A DNA stretch of 64,000 bases from Robinsoniella peoriensis (GTDB lineage Bacteria; Bacillota; Clostridia; Lachnospirales; Lachnospiraceae), in assembly GCF_042680125.1 (NCBI RefSeq), contig NZ_JBHTNY010000001.1. One strand, 5' to 3'. Positions 17,775 to 25,816 of this stretch are shown one piece after another; positions within the stretch are counted from its first letter, which is position 1, and each line of letters opens with the position of its first letter. The notes under the pieces are model-generated. The model did no database searches, was not told where the DNA came from, and worked only from the letters and a program-made list of their open reading frames with translations. Made by a program: the position numbers and the translations under genes.

Positions 17775-17803
17775 AATATAACACCATTTCCATATATTGT
17801 CAA
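17775..17803 (-). promoter_or_regulatory. Promoter of the riboswitch-flotillin transcript
   Basis: On the minus strand, TTGACA (17803-17798), a 17-bp spacer and TATATT (17780-17775) are near consensus. The expected start falls at about 17768, the first base of P1. The remaining leader (17503-17639) contains an AAGGAGG followed by a 7-codon frame (MKKSISN), which I consider only a possible leader peptide. Confidence 0.8.
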
Positions 17804-17853
17804 TAATTTAACAAGGAATTTTTCCTCTTTAAAGTGCACCTTTAAATGCCTCA

Positions 17854-18540
17854 TTATCTTCTTAAGGAACGGATATATTCTTTTGCTGCTTTATCAACCT
17901 GCAGTGATTCTGTTATTTTCTGAAGCGCCTTATTATAGGTCCAGTTATCCAATTCATTCTCTTTCAGATATTCCATAACCTGTATGGGAAACTTAACATA
18001 GTAAATGGAAATTGCCCAGGCGACAGCCATTCTGACATAATATCCTTCATGCTTAATGGCATCAAATGCTGATAATGCCCCTTTCAGATATGCTTCCTCT
18101 ACAAAATAATCTAAAAGCATAACAACCCCAAACCGTAGCTCATATTCATTTTGGCTTCTCAGATACTTTTCCAGAAACAACCTCATTTCTTCTCTGTATT
18201 CTTTCGTTATCTTGAGGCCGGCGCAAAAACTGTCACATACTGACCAGTTATCTATCTTACCCACAAAACAATCAATTCTGGGTAAAAGTTCTAAAAGGTC
18301 CATACGGGCATAGCCTATCACCATTCCCTGAAGCATTATCTCTTCATAGCTGTCGTCAAGTGCTTCCTCCAGATAAGCCCTCCAATCCTCTTTTACAATC
18401 GTCTTTGCGATTTTCCGAAGAATTGGCAGGCGGACACCATATACATTTTCCACTCCCGGCATAAGCCTCATGGTAAAATCTCTGAATTTATCCTCAGATA
18501 ACATTTGCAGCTGTTCCTTTATCCATACGTTTGATACCAT
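17854..18540 (-). CDS. DNA alkylation repair protein (AlkD-like HEAT-repeat glycosylase)
   Basis: 228 residues from the ATG at 18540, which has GAGAGGAG directly upstream; the frame extends further but without a better site. The AlkD-type pattern is visible: YGVRLPILRKIAK near the N-terminus, EEIMLQGMVIGYA, and DNWSVCDSFCAGLK around the active-site region. A HEAT-repeat right-handed array ends in SLRR. The family removes bulky or cationic alkylated bases. It is divergent to the membrane protein gene at 18637. Confidence 0.85.
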   Translation of the reverse strand: MVSNVWIKEQLQMLSEDKFRDFTMRLMPGVENVYGVRLPILRKIAKTIVKEDWRAYLEEALDDSYEEIMLQGMVIGYARMDLLELLPRIDCFVGKIDNWSVCDSFCAGLKITKEYREEMRLFLEKYLRSQNEYELRFGVVMLLDYFVEEAYLKGALSAFDAIKHEGYYVRMAVAWAISIYYVKFPIQVMEYLKENELDNWTYNKALQKITESLQVDKAAKEYIRSLRR

Positions 18541-18636
18541 ATTTACTCCTCTCATCCTCCGTAAAATTTTACTACCAGAATTGCCCATCCTATGATATAT
18601 TATTTTTATTGTACTACACAGGAGGAAATCTAAATT

Positions 18637-19065
18637 ATGAAGAAAAAATATCACAACCTGCTCTTTCGAATCTCATATTACATGGAATTATTTCTGGCTG
18701 TTTTAATCACCGCTGCTATTCTTATTCTAAGCCTTCATTTAATACCGGATGTAGTCCATATGGCTACGAATGCTCAGTTTGACAACTTTAATAAATTTCT
18801 TTCCACCGCCCTGAGTCTGGTGGTCGGAATCGAATTTGTGAAAATGCTTTGTAAACATACGCCCGAAACACTGATTGAAGTACTGATGTTTGCCACTGCC
18901 CGGCAGATGGTTGTAGAACATATGTCTTTATTTGAAACGATTGTCGGTATTGTCGCTATCGGTGTACTCTTTTTTATTAAAAAGTTTCTGCTCACTAATT
19001 TTGATACCGGAAAGGATCAACCGGACTCTTCCGTTACCAACCACACGAATCAGAATCCGGAATAA
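18637..19065 (+). CDS. Small four-helix membrane protein, PsiE-like
   Basis: 142 residues with AGGAGG nine bases before the ATG. Helices lie at about 15-37, 55-72, 80-92 and 100-116, followed by a polar tail. The layout and the segment VVGIEFVKMLCKHTPETLIEVLMF resemble the phosphate-starvation-inducible PsiE family of unknown function. The match is by pattern only. A weaker alternative is a Lachnospiraceae-specific membrane protein with no named family. Confidence 0.6.
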   Translation: MKKKYHNLLFRISYYMELFLAVLITAAILILSLHLIPDVVHMATNAQFDNFNKFLSTALSLVVGIEFVKMLCKHTPETLIEVLMFATARQMVVEHMSLFETIVGIVAIGVLFFIKKFLLTNFDTGKDQPDSSVTNHTNQNPE

Positions 19066-19085
19066 TCATATATCATTGATACAAA

Positions 19086-19155
19086 ACAACTCCAGAATGG
19101 ACTTTCGAACATTCTGGAAATTGTTCTATCATTCCTGGAGTTGTACGTTTTATTG
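19086..19155. terminator. Convergent-gene terminator with two competing hairpins
   Basis: CCAGAATG (19092-19099) can pair with CATTCTGG (19110-19117). Alternatively ACAACTCCAG (19086-19095) can pair with CTGGAGTTGT near 19135-19144. The second form is followed by ACGTTTTATTG. It lies between convergent genes and probably ends both transcripts. Confidence 0.55.
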
Positions 19156-19218
19156 TATACTTTATTGTATTAATGATTGCTTTCCTTCCAATTCTTATTA
19201 GGATATATAAATGGTAAT

Positions 19219-20001
19219 TTACAATAATCCTAATTTTTGCAGTCCATACCAGATCCCGTCTTCATTCACGGCTTTGGTCACAAAATCAGCTGCCTTCTTC
19301 AGTGGTTCTATTGCATTTCCCATGGCTATGCCACAACCTGCCGCATGAATCATTTCCATATCATTCATGCTGTCTCCAAATGCGATCACATCATCCCATC
19401 CCAATTGATAATGAGTAAGAAGGGCCTCGATTCCAACAGCCTTGGATGTATTTTTATCCACAATATCTGCACCTACATTTCCCGAAAACATAGGGAATTT
19501 TAACAATGGAAATGCCTTTTCTAATTTCTGAACCTGCTCCAGTGTGCCAAACACAGCCAGCGCATGCAGGGACGCATCTAATAATTTTCCGGGATCCCCA
19601 AATTTTCTGTCACAGCTTCCAAATACCTGAACTTCTCTTTCAATCACACGCTCTTTGTTCACAAAATAGCCGATATCACCCAGGTTATAACCGATACAGA
19701 TATGATGCTCTTCTGCAAATTCCAGGAGTTCTTTCACAATACTTTTCTCCATGAAATGCTCATATATCTTTTCATTTCCGATCGTTACCTTCAGTCCGTT
19801 AGCATGAACAATTGCATCCGGATGGACCAGTTCCGCCAGGGGACGGCTGAATTCATTTTCCATGTCCCTTCCGGAAGCAAGCACGATAATATGTCCCTCT
19901 GCTCTCAGATGATCCAAAGCCTTCATCGCAGATTCCGGTATACTATATGTTGCATGATCTAAAAGAGTCATATCCATATCAAAACAAACTAATTTTTTCA
20001 T
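19219..20001 (-). CDS. Cof-type HAD-superfamily phosphatase
   Basis: 260 residues from the ATG at 20001. HAD motif I is FDMDMTLLD, with the nucleophile and acid/base Asp; the usual Gly is Met. Motif II is VLASGR, and motif IV is VIAFGDSMNDMEMIHAAG. A type IIB cap lies between motifs II and III. The family hydrolyses sugar phosphates and similar small phosphoesters in the cytoplasm; the substrate is unknown. The frame can be read upstream through a palindromic leader to a TTG at 20061, but that start has no ribosome binding site. It is followed by nothing on the same strand before the convergent terminator. Confidence 0.85.
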   Translation of the reverse strand: MKKLVCFDMDMTLLDHATYSIPESAMKALDHLRAEGHIIVLASGRDMENEFSRPLAELVHPDAIVHANGLKVTIGNEKIYEHFMEKSIVKELLEFAEEHHICIGYNLGDIGYFVNKERVIEREVQVFGSCDRKFGDPGKLLDASLHALAVFGTLEQVQKLEKAFPLLKFPMFSGNVGADIVDKNTSKAVGIEALLTHYQLGWDDVIAFGDSMNDMEMIHAAGCGIAMGNAIEPLKKAADFVTKAVNEDGIWYGLQKLGLL

Positions 20002-20044
20002 ATTTATACCCATTGCATATTGCAGGCTTACCTGCAATACTTCC
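20002..20044 (-). repeat. Palindromic start-codon leader, copy 2
   Basis: On the minus strand a perfect 9-bp stem with a 4-base loop (20018-20026 with 20031-20039) is followed by TGCAATGGGTATAAAT and the ATG at 20001. It is nearly identical to the copy before 53613. There is no good Shine-Dalgarno site, so how translation starts is unclear. Confidence 0.75.
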
Positions 20045-20140
20045 ATTCTTTTTTCTTTCAACTATTTTCGGCGCAGATTCCATGTGAAGCGGGGTGTGCA
20101 GATGGCGGAATGATTTTAAGATACATTCTAATGTGTCTGA

Positions 20141-21805
20141 TTACACTTCTCCCAGTCTGACATCTCTCACTTTGCTTACATCTGTATCTCTGATTTTTTT
20201 ACGCAATGGCAGAATACATGCCGGGGAAACGGACAATTCATCAATTCCCATGCTTAAAAAAGTCTCTGTCAATTCCATATCCGCACCTAACTCACCGCAA
20301 ATGCCGATCCAGATTCCATTTTTATGGGCATTGTCTGCTGCCATTTTAATCAGGCGGAGCAGCGCTTTGTGATGTGGGTAATAAAATTTATCCAGATTCG
20401 CATTCTGTCTGTCTACTGCGGTCGTATACTGTGTGAGATCATTGGTTCCCACACTGAAGAAATCCACCTCCCTAGCCAGTTCATCACTGATAATCGCTGC
20501 TGCCGGTGTCTCGATCATAATTCCAAGCTGTGTATCTTTATTATACGGGATCCCTGCTTCATCCAGTTCTGCTTTCACTTCTGCAACAATCTCTTTGATT
20601 TCCAGGACTTCTTCTACTGCTACGATCATTGGGAACATAATAGCAATATTGCCAAATGCCGATGCACGGAAAAGAGCACGAAGCTGCGTTTTAAATATAT
20701 CATGCTGTGTAAGGCAGATACGGATTGCCCGGTACCCAAGTGCCGGATTCTCTTCTTTCGGAAGATTAAAATAATCAATCTGCTTGTCCGCCCCGATATC
20801 CAGGGTCCGGATAACAACCATCTTCCCCGCCATGGTCTCCGCTACATATCGATATACTTTAAACTGTTCTTCTTCCGTAGGGTAATTATCACTCTCCAGA
20901 TACAAGAATTCGCTTCTGAACAATCCGATGCCGCCTGCATCATTTTGCATCACAGCACCAATGTCAGATGCATTGCCGATGTTAGCATATACTTTAATCT
21001 TCTGACCGTCCAGCGTAATATTCTCTTCGCCTTTTAGCTGCTGCAAAAGCTCCTGTTTACCTTGATATTCTTTCTGCTTTTCCTGATATTTCGTAAGCGT
21101 CTCTTCATCCGGGTCAACATAAATGAGACCTTCTGCTCCGTCTACGATTCCCAGTTTTCCTTCATATTCTTCTGACAAACCACTCCCTGCTCCGATAATT
21201 GCAGGAATATTCATGGTTCTGGCAAGAATCGCGGTATGGGAGTTGGTAGATCCACCCTGGGTAATAAAGGATAGCACTTTATCTTTTTCCAGCTGCACCG
21301 TTTCACTGGGAGCCAGATCGTCTGCTGCTAATATTACCGGCTTATCCGTCACCAGCCCGCTGTTCTCATTTCCGGAAAGGATAGAGACTACACGTTCCGA
21401 GATGTCTTTTACATCGGCAGCACGGCCTCTCATATACTCATCATCCATAGATGCAAACATCTGTGAAAAATTATCTCCGGTTGCAGCTACGGCATATTCT
21501 GCATTCACCTGCTGCGTTGTAATCATATTGGTAATAGCTTCCACATAGTCTAAATCATCCAGCATCATCTGATGTACCTGGAAAATCATTGCATTCCCTT
21601 CGCCCACTTCCTGGACTGCCTTGTCATACAGTTCACCCAGCTGTTCAATTGCTTTATCCTTCGCAGATTCAAAACGCTGGATTTCGGAACTTGTATCTTC
21701 CACTCTCTTACGCTGAACCTGTCCCTCTGCTCTTTTATAAAAGGCTATCTCACCAATGGCAATGCCGCCAAAAACGCCTTTTCCCTGCAATGTTACCATA
21801 AACAT
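20141..21805 (-). CDS. ptsI: PTS enzyme I (phosphoenolpyruvate-protein phosphotransferase)
   Basis: About 554 residues. The N-terminal HPr-binding and phosphohistidine domain has the active site GGSTNSHTAILART, with the phosphorylated His. The C-terminal PEP-binding TIM barrel has GIGLFRSEFLYLE, NPALGYRAIR, and IGICGELGAD with the catalytic Cys. Either of two close Met codons (21805 or 21799) could be the start; GGGAGG suits the second better. It transfers phosphate from PEP to HPr. No HPr or enzyme II gene is adjacent, so its partners lie elsewhere. The HAD gene follows 139 nt downstream. Confidence 0.95.
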   Translation of the reverse strand: MFMVTLQGKGVFGGIAIGEIAFYKRAEGQVQRKRVEDTSSEIQRFESAKDKAIEQLGELYDKAVQEVGEGNAMIFQVHQMMLDDLDYVEAITNMITTQQVNAEYAVAATGDNFSQMFASMDDEYMRGRAADVKDISERVVSILSGNENSGLVTDKPVILAADDLAPSETVQLEKDKVLSFITQGGSTNSHTAILARTMNIPAIIGAGSGLSEEYEGKLGIVDGAEGLIYVDPDEETLTKYQEKQKEYQGKQELLQQLKGEENITLDGQKIKVYANIGNASDIGAVMQNDAGGIGLFRSEFLYLESDNYPTEEEQFKVYRYVAETMAGKMVVIRTLDIGADKQIDYFNLPKEENPALGYRAIRICLTQHDIFKTQLRALFRASAFGNIAIMFPMIVAVEEVLEIKEIVAEVKAELDEAGIPYNKDTQLGIMIETPAAAIISDELAREVDFFSVGTNDLTQYTTAVDRQNANLDKFYYPHHKALLRLIKMAADNAHKNGIWIGICGELGADMELTETFLSMGIDELSVSPACILPLRKKIRDTDVSKVRDVRLGEV

Positions 21806-22042
21806 GACCTCCCTTATTCTTCAGACACCATCATTTTAATGTTTATTTTCAAAAATGTGGTATCGATACCTATGCCACCATATTAACATATTTAAACTGA
21901 TTAATCCATAAAAACCTAAACCGGGGCCAAGTTTTCAAAGGATTACACAAAAATAGGATAAAAGGGGATATTTTTTCTGCTTTTCCGCATACTAATTGAA
22001 AAGCAAACTTTACTTTTTATATAAAAATCAGGAGGAATCCCT

Positions 22043-22240
22043 ATGAAAGATAACAAAACGAACAATGAAATTATCGATGATTATGACTATCTGGGCAATT
22101 CCGCTTCTTCCATGGACTGTACCGGTCTGATCCCCTCCGCTCCTCAGAGCAAGGCTGAATTGGATTCTTATGAAGAAGTTTATCATTTCGAACCGCCAAA
22201 AATGAAAGCCAGACACGAAGAAAAAGACTCACTGGAATAA
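22043..22240 (+). CDS. Small acidic hypothetical protein
   Basis: 65 residues with AGGAGG eight bases before the ATG and a terminator directly after, so it looks like a real monocistronic gene. It is rich in Asp, Glu and Lys, with no helix suited to the membrane. A central LIPSAPQSKAELDSYEEVYHF stretch contains the only marked hydrophobic positions. I do not recognise a family. It is divergent to ptsI across 237 bp that contain no other gene. Confidence 0.65.
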   Translation: MKDNKTNNEIIDDYDYLGNSASSMDCTGLIPSAPQSKAELDSYEEVYHFEPPKMKARHEEKDSLE

Positions 22241-22256
22241 TTCCTGAGTCTTTTTC
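22221..22256. terminator. Bidirectional terminator
   Basis: AAAAAGACTCA at 22221 pairs with TGAGTCTTTTT at 22245, with an A run before and a T run after. It serves the small plus-strand gene and the convergent minus-strand operon that ends at 22266. Confidence 0.88.
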
Positions 22257-22265
22257 TAATATAAG

Positions 22266-22658
22266 CTATCCAAATACCCTTGCAAGGGTTGAAATCACCG
22301 CCTGCAGGTCTGTAATTGCTTTATTTAATTTATCAAAATCTATCTTATCCATATTTTCTGCTGCCTGAGTCACTACCTGATCACTATTATCCGCCAAACG
22401 GCTAATTTTATCTATCATGGATGGAATATCTGCATCAGTCAGCTGACGCGATATTTCATCCAGATTCCCGGATGCTGTTTCCACTTTATTTATAATCGTC
22501 TTTACTCTGGGTGCCGCAACTGCAATAAAAAGAATCACTGCCGCCAGAAAAAAAGCCAGAGTTGCCGCAATGAAACGCAGGTAAGTCCTTTGCCTCTTAA
22601 GGCAGTTTTTTTCTACTTCTAGTGCAGTTAATATCTCCCTGTTTGTTTTCTCCTCCAC
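22266..22658 (-). CDS. Single-pass membrane protein with periplasm-side amphipathic region, unknown
   Basis: About 130 residues when started at the GTG at 22658, which follows GGGGAGG; a TTG at 22691 has no such site. A short charged cytoplasmic part with Glu and Lys is followed by one membrane helix (FIAATLAFFLAAVILFIAVAA). An outward amphipathic, coiled-coil-like segment comes next (NKVETASGNLDEISRQL, then NLDK-type spacing). I do not recognise a family. It is last in the alkaline phosphatase-YibE/F cluster and probably co-transcribed with it. Confidence 0.65.
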   Translation of the reverse strand: MEEKTNREILTALEVEKNCLKRQRTYLRFIAATLAFFLAAVILFIAVAAPRVKTIINKVETASGNLDEISRQLTDADIPSMIDKISRLADNSDQVVTQAAENMDKIDFDKLNKAITDLQAVISTLARVFG

Positions 22659-22723
22659 TGCAAACCTCCCCGACAGTTTCCTTTTAAACAATTTATGCGG
22701 GATTCAAAAACAAAATGCCCAAT

Positions 22724-23878
22724 TTATAATTTCTTCTTTCTTGTAAGAAATACACCGCTTGTCAGTGCCGTAAAAGGGGCTACCGTAACCAATCCAAAGC
22801 TCCCAACAATGGTGTCCAGTATCTCGGATGATACATATTTATAGTTTAAAATATTGTCTATGGGGGTTCCCTGGGCCATAAACACCATCAATAATGCTAC
22901 ACAGCCGCCTGAGTAAGCCAAAAGCAGCGTAGTTGTCATGGTTCCCATGGCTGCTCTTCCTACAGCCATTCCTGACTGCATTGCTTCTTTCCATCCGATA
23001 TCCGGCTTTTTCTGGATTACTTCATTCACGGCAGATGTGATATCTACCGCCAGATCCATAACCGCTCCTGACGACCCGATGAAGATACTTGCCATAAATA
23101 TCTGAGTAAGATTCAGATTCTCGTACCCACTGTATAAGAGGCTCTCTGAATTAGGCATAATAGCACCATGGATTTTAAAAGCATCTGTAAAAATCAGTCC
23201 CATTATACAGGTAGTTATAATGCCCAGGAAGGAACCGCTGACCGCTGCAAAAGCCTTCCGGTCAAATCCATAAACCAGCGTGATAATAATAAACGTCAGT
23301 GACAGCACAATGACCAGTCCCACCATTACCGGCTGCATACCTTTTAGATACATAGGAACCAGTAATTTCCATATCATCAATATTGTAAGTCCAAAAGATA
23401 ATACTGCCCGAATTCCTGTCTTACCTGCAAATATAATTAATAGCACCACAAAGCATCCGGCAAGTATCAGTTCCTTATTCAGTCGATAGTGGTCTATCAG
23501 GTTTACGGAAAGAATTTCATCTCCTTTGTGACTGATTACCACAAGCGCCTTATCCCCGGGACGAAAAATTTTATCTGCTTCCAGAGAGCCGTTCAGCATA
23601 TTAAAGCCCTCTGCCTCTAATCCTTTAAATTCTCCTCCCAGAAAACGGACCGTACATCTTTGTTCTCCTGATTTGATCAGTCCGGTACTGATTATTTTAC
23701 TGTCATCGGTATTCAGAACTTCCGCCGCACAGCGCTCTGTCCCTTTATAAATGACTGCATCTTCAAATCCGGTAGGTAAAAAAAACAGTACTGCCATCAG
23801 CGCCAGACAGAATATGACCGGCAGCTGGTAGCAAACTGTTTCTCGGGTAAACTTCAGTTTTCGCATTTTGGGAAACAA
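22724..23878 (-). CDS. YibE/F-family membrane protein
   Basis: 384 residues. One N-terminal helix (about 14-31) is followed by a soluble beta-rich segment (about 40-130) and then about seven helices. The family-typical SIFIGSSGAVMDLAVDITSAVNEV lies in the second half. The likely start is a TTG at 23878 that directly follows the alkaline phosphatase stop codon, with AGGAG eight bases upstream; an ATG four codons later is the alternative. The function of the family is not established. Its tight coupling to a phosphatase suggests an envelope role. Confidence 0.85.
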   Translation of the reverse strand: MFPKMRKLKFTRETVCYQLPVIFCLALMAVLFFLPTGFEDAVIYKGTERCAAEVLNTDDSKIISTGLIKSGEQRCTVRFLGGEFKGLEAEGFNMLNGSLEADKIFRPGDKALVVISHKGDEILSVNLIDHYRLNKELILAGCFVVLLIIFAGKTGIRAVLSFGLTILMIWKLLVPMYLKGMQPVMVGLVIVLSLTFIIITLVYGFDRKAFAAVSGSFLGIITTCIMGLIFTDAFKIHGAIMPNSESLLYSGYENLNLTQIFMASIFIGSSGAVMDLAVDITSAVNEVIQKKPDIGWKEAMQSGMAVGRAAMGTMTTTLLLAYSGGCVALLMVFMAQGTPIDNILNYKYVSSEILDTIVGSFGLVTVAPFTALTSGVFLTRKKKL

Positions 23879-25450
23879 TTACTTAACTCCTGTAAGCTGT
23901 GCGAGATTTTTAAATATATCTGTGTTATCATAATACCCTTCGAATTTTTCCTGCCCTCCTCCTTGTGCATATACCGGTACCGGAAGTCCTGTATGTGCAT
24001 AAGATGCAAAATTAATACCTGATTTATTATTAAGAATATGTGTAATGGTTACCGATAATGGCTCATAAGTTCCATATAAAATATATTCTTCCTGAGACAT
24101 CCCATCCTTCTTTGCCGTTCCTGTTTCCAGTGTTCTCTTATAAGCATCTTCCAGACGGGAATATTCATAATCTGTTAAAACCAGTTTGGAATCTTCTGTT
24201 GCATCCGCATCATCTTTTGCCATTAAGCCAAAGTTTGCTTTTATATCTTTTAACACTTCCTTAAACTCTGTTTTATTTTCTTTATATTTTGCAACATAGT
24301 CAGAGTCGAATTTCGCATAGGATATTTTCTGGTTTGTCAGGTTTGTCAGATAAGTATCGTAATCTGTTCCTGCATATCCGATTGTTAATCCACCGGTTTC
24401 ATGGTCACCGGTTACCAGAATAAGTGTATCGTCCGGATGTTTCTTATAAAATTCTACTGCTGCTTCCACCGAGTCACTTAAGGCTTCTGTATCGTTGATG
24501 GCAGATCCTGCATCATTTGCATGACATGCCCAGTCAATCTTACCACCTTCAACCATCATAAAGAATCCAGTATCATTGTTCAGAACGTCAATTCCTTTCT
24601 GCACATAGTCTTTTAATGAAAGTTCGTCTTTTACTGCATCCAGATCATAAGACATTGCATCTGCATCTGCCAGATGTTCTGCTATTACAAGTGATTTACC
24701 ATCTTCTGCTTTTAACTTCTTTACTTCTTCCTGGGTTTTAATTACCTTATAACCTGCGTCTTCTGCCAGTTTATAAGCATCTGTCTGATCTTCTTTTTCT
24801 CCTGTCGGGTCAAGAAGTGCCCCTCCTGCAAAATAATCAAAGTTACTGTCTACCAGCTCTTTTGCAATATCATAATAGCTGTTTCTGGAAGCCTGATGAG
24901 CATAAAAAGCTGCCGGAGTAGCATGGTTTAAATTAACCGTCGTTACAATACCTACCTTATAATCCTTTTGCTTTTTTAATTTTTCAGAAATCGCCTCAAA
25001 CTTCTTTGTCATGGTTGTATCCATGTTAATGGTTCCGCTGTAGGTTTTATTTCCCGTGGAAATAGAAGTAGCTGTTGACGCAGAATCCGGAGCAAAAGAA
25101 GTGCTGTCATAGGTCTGTGCTGTCCCAGCTACCGGAAAATTCATAAATGACAATGCTTTTGCCTCAATTTCTCCTTTATTTTCTGTCGTTCCCAGATAAT
25201 CTGCCGTTGCCTGGATTTGAGGATAACTCATACCATCGCCTATAAATAAGAAAATGTACTTTGGTGTCTTAATCTCTGCATTCTCTGCTGCCTTACTGTC
25301 TGCTTTCGTTTCAGATTCAGCTGCCTTTGTCTCTTTCTCTGTCTGTGCCGTTGTTTCGGTAGCATGTCCTGTTACCGAAGGAACTGCCGTAATTGTTGGG
25401 ACTGCCAATGCCATAGCTAACATCACTGCACTGATTTTCTTCAATTTCAT
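23879..25450 (-). CDS. Secreted alkaline phosphatase
   Basis: 523 residues. A Sec signal peptide of about 28 residues is followed by an Ala/Lys/Glu-rich low-complexity stretch (to about 62) that may span the wall. The catalytic domain has the metal site FLFIGDGMS, the nucleophile motif PDSASTATS with Ser, DWACHANDAG, TGDHETGG, and a final His in SYAHTGLPVPV. It releases phosphate from organic esters outside the cell. The ATG has GAGGAG upstream. A Pho-box-like array precedes it, and YibE/F follows with no gap. Confidence 0.93.
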   Translation of the reverse strand: MKLKKISAVMLAMALAVPTITAVPSVTGHATETTAQTEKETKAAESETKADSKAAENAEIKTPKYIFLFIGDGMSYPQIQATADYLGTTENKGEIEAKALSFMNFPVAGTAQTYDSTSFAPDSASTATSISTGNKTYSGTINMDTTMTKKFEAISEKLKKQKDYKVGIVTTVNLNHATPAAFYAHQASRNSYYDIAKELVDSNFDYFAGGALLDPTGEKEDQTDAYKLAEDAGYKVIKTQEEVKKLKAEDGKSLVIAEHLADADAMSYDLDAVKDELSLKDYVQKGIDVLNNDTGFFMMVEGGKIDWACHANDAGSAINDTEALSDSVEAAVEFYKKHPDDTLILVTGDHETGGLTIGYAGTDYDTYLTNLTNQKISYAKFDSDYVAKYKENKTEFKEVLKDIKANFGLMAKDDADATEDSKLVLTDYEYSRLEDAYKRTLETGTAKKDGMSQEEYILYGTYEPLSVTITHILNNKSGINFASYAHTGLPVPVYAQGGGQEKFEGYYDNTDIFKNLAQLTGVK

Positions 25451-25509
25451 AATCTTTTTCTCCTCTTTTTGCTTGATTATTTACTTACATGAATAATCTA
25501 TCAGAGAAG

Positions 25510-25548
25510 TGTAAGGAGCGGTTTTGTGCCTTGTAAAGAATTGGTAAA
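25510..25548 (-). promoter_or_regulatory. Pho-box-like direct repeats before alkaline phosphatase
   Basis: On the minus strand TTTACC (25548-25543), TTTACA (25537-25532) and CTTACA (25515-25510) are spaced 11 and 22 bp apart. That matches the 11-bp-phased TT(A/T/C)ACA repeats bound by PhoP in Firmicutes, with one repeat degenerate. It lies 60 bp before the start codon. Binding by a PhoP protein is inference. Confidence 0.6.
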
Positions 25549-25639
25549 AATAAAGCGGGCTTTGTAAAATTGATTTAACAGTATTTATACTGCAGCGAAT
25601 AGTTTGTTAAGGAATTACTATTACGAATAGATTGGGAGG

Positions 25640-25730
25640 TAAGTGAGAAAGGGACGCTTTGTAGATAGATGTCGTGCGTGGAAAGAGAAGGGGGTGGACC
25701 ATGACAGGCGTTTGGAAGGCTTACTGCAAT
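25640..25730. repeat. Dispersed palindromic repeat, partial copy C
   Basis: From GGGACGCTTTGTAGAT through GAAAGAGAAGG to TTTGGAAGGCTTACTGCA this matches the minus strand of copy B (5717-5868). Only the outer arm is present; the palindrome core is missing. It occupies most of the 366-bp gap between alkaline phosphatase and the alcohol dehydrogenase. The rest of that gap holds the two promoters and no gene. Confidence 0.65.
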
Positions 25731-25816
25731 GTTTAAAAATTCATTACCGCAGATCCTGTTCGTAATGATATATTTGTGATAGAATAAAAATTATTGTACC
25801 ATAGGAGGATCAGGAA

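Noticed and set aside
17672..17854. Minus-strand 60-codon frame before the flotillin
   Set aside because: It covers the promoter and riboswitch and starts upstream of the predicted transcript start.
20324..21037. Plus-strand open frame of 237 codons
   Set aside because: Antisense shadow of ptsI; Cys/His/Phe-rich composition typical of such shadows.
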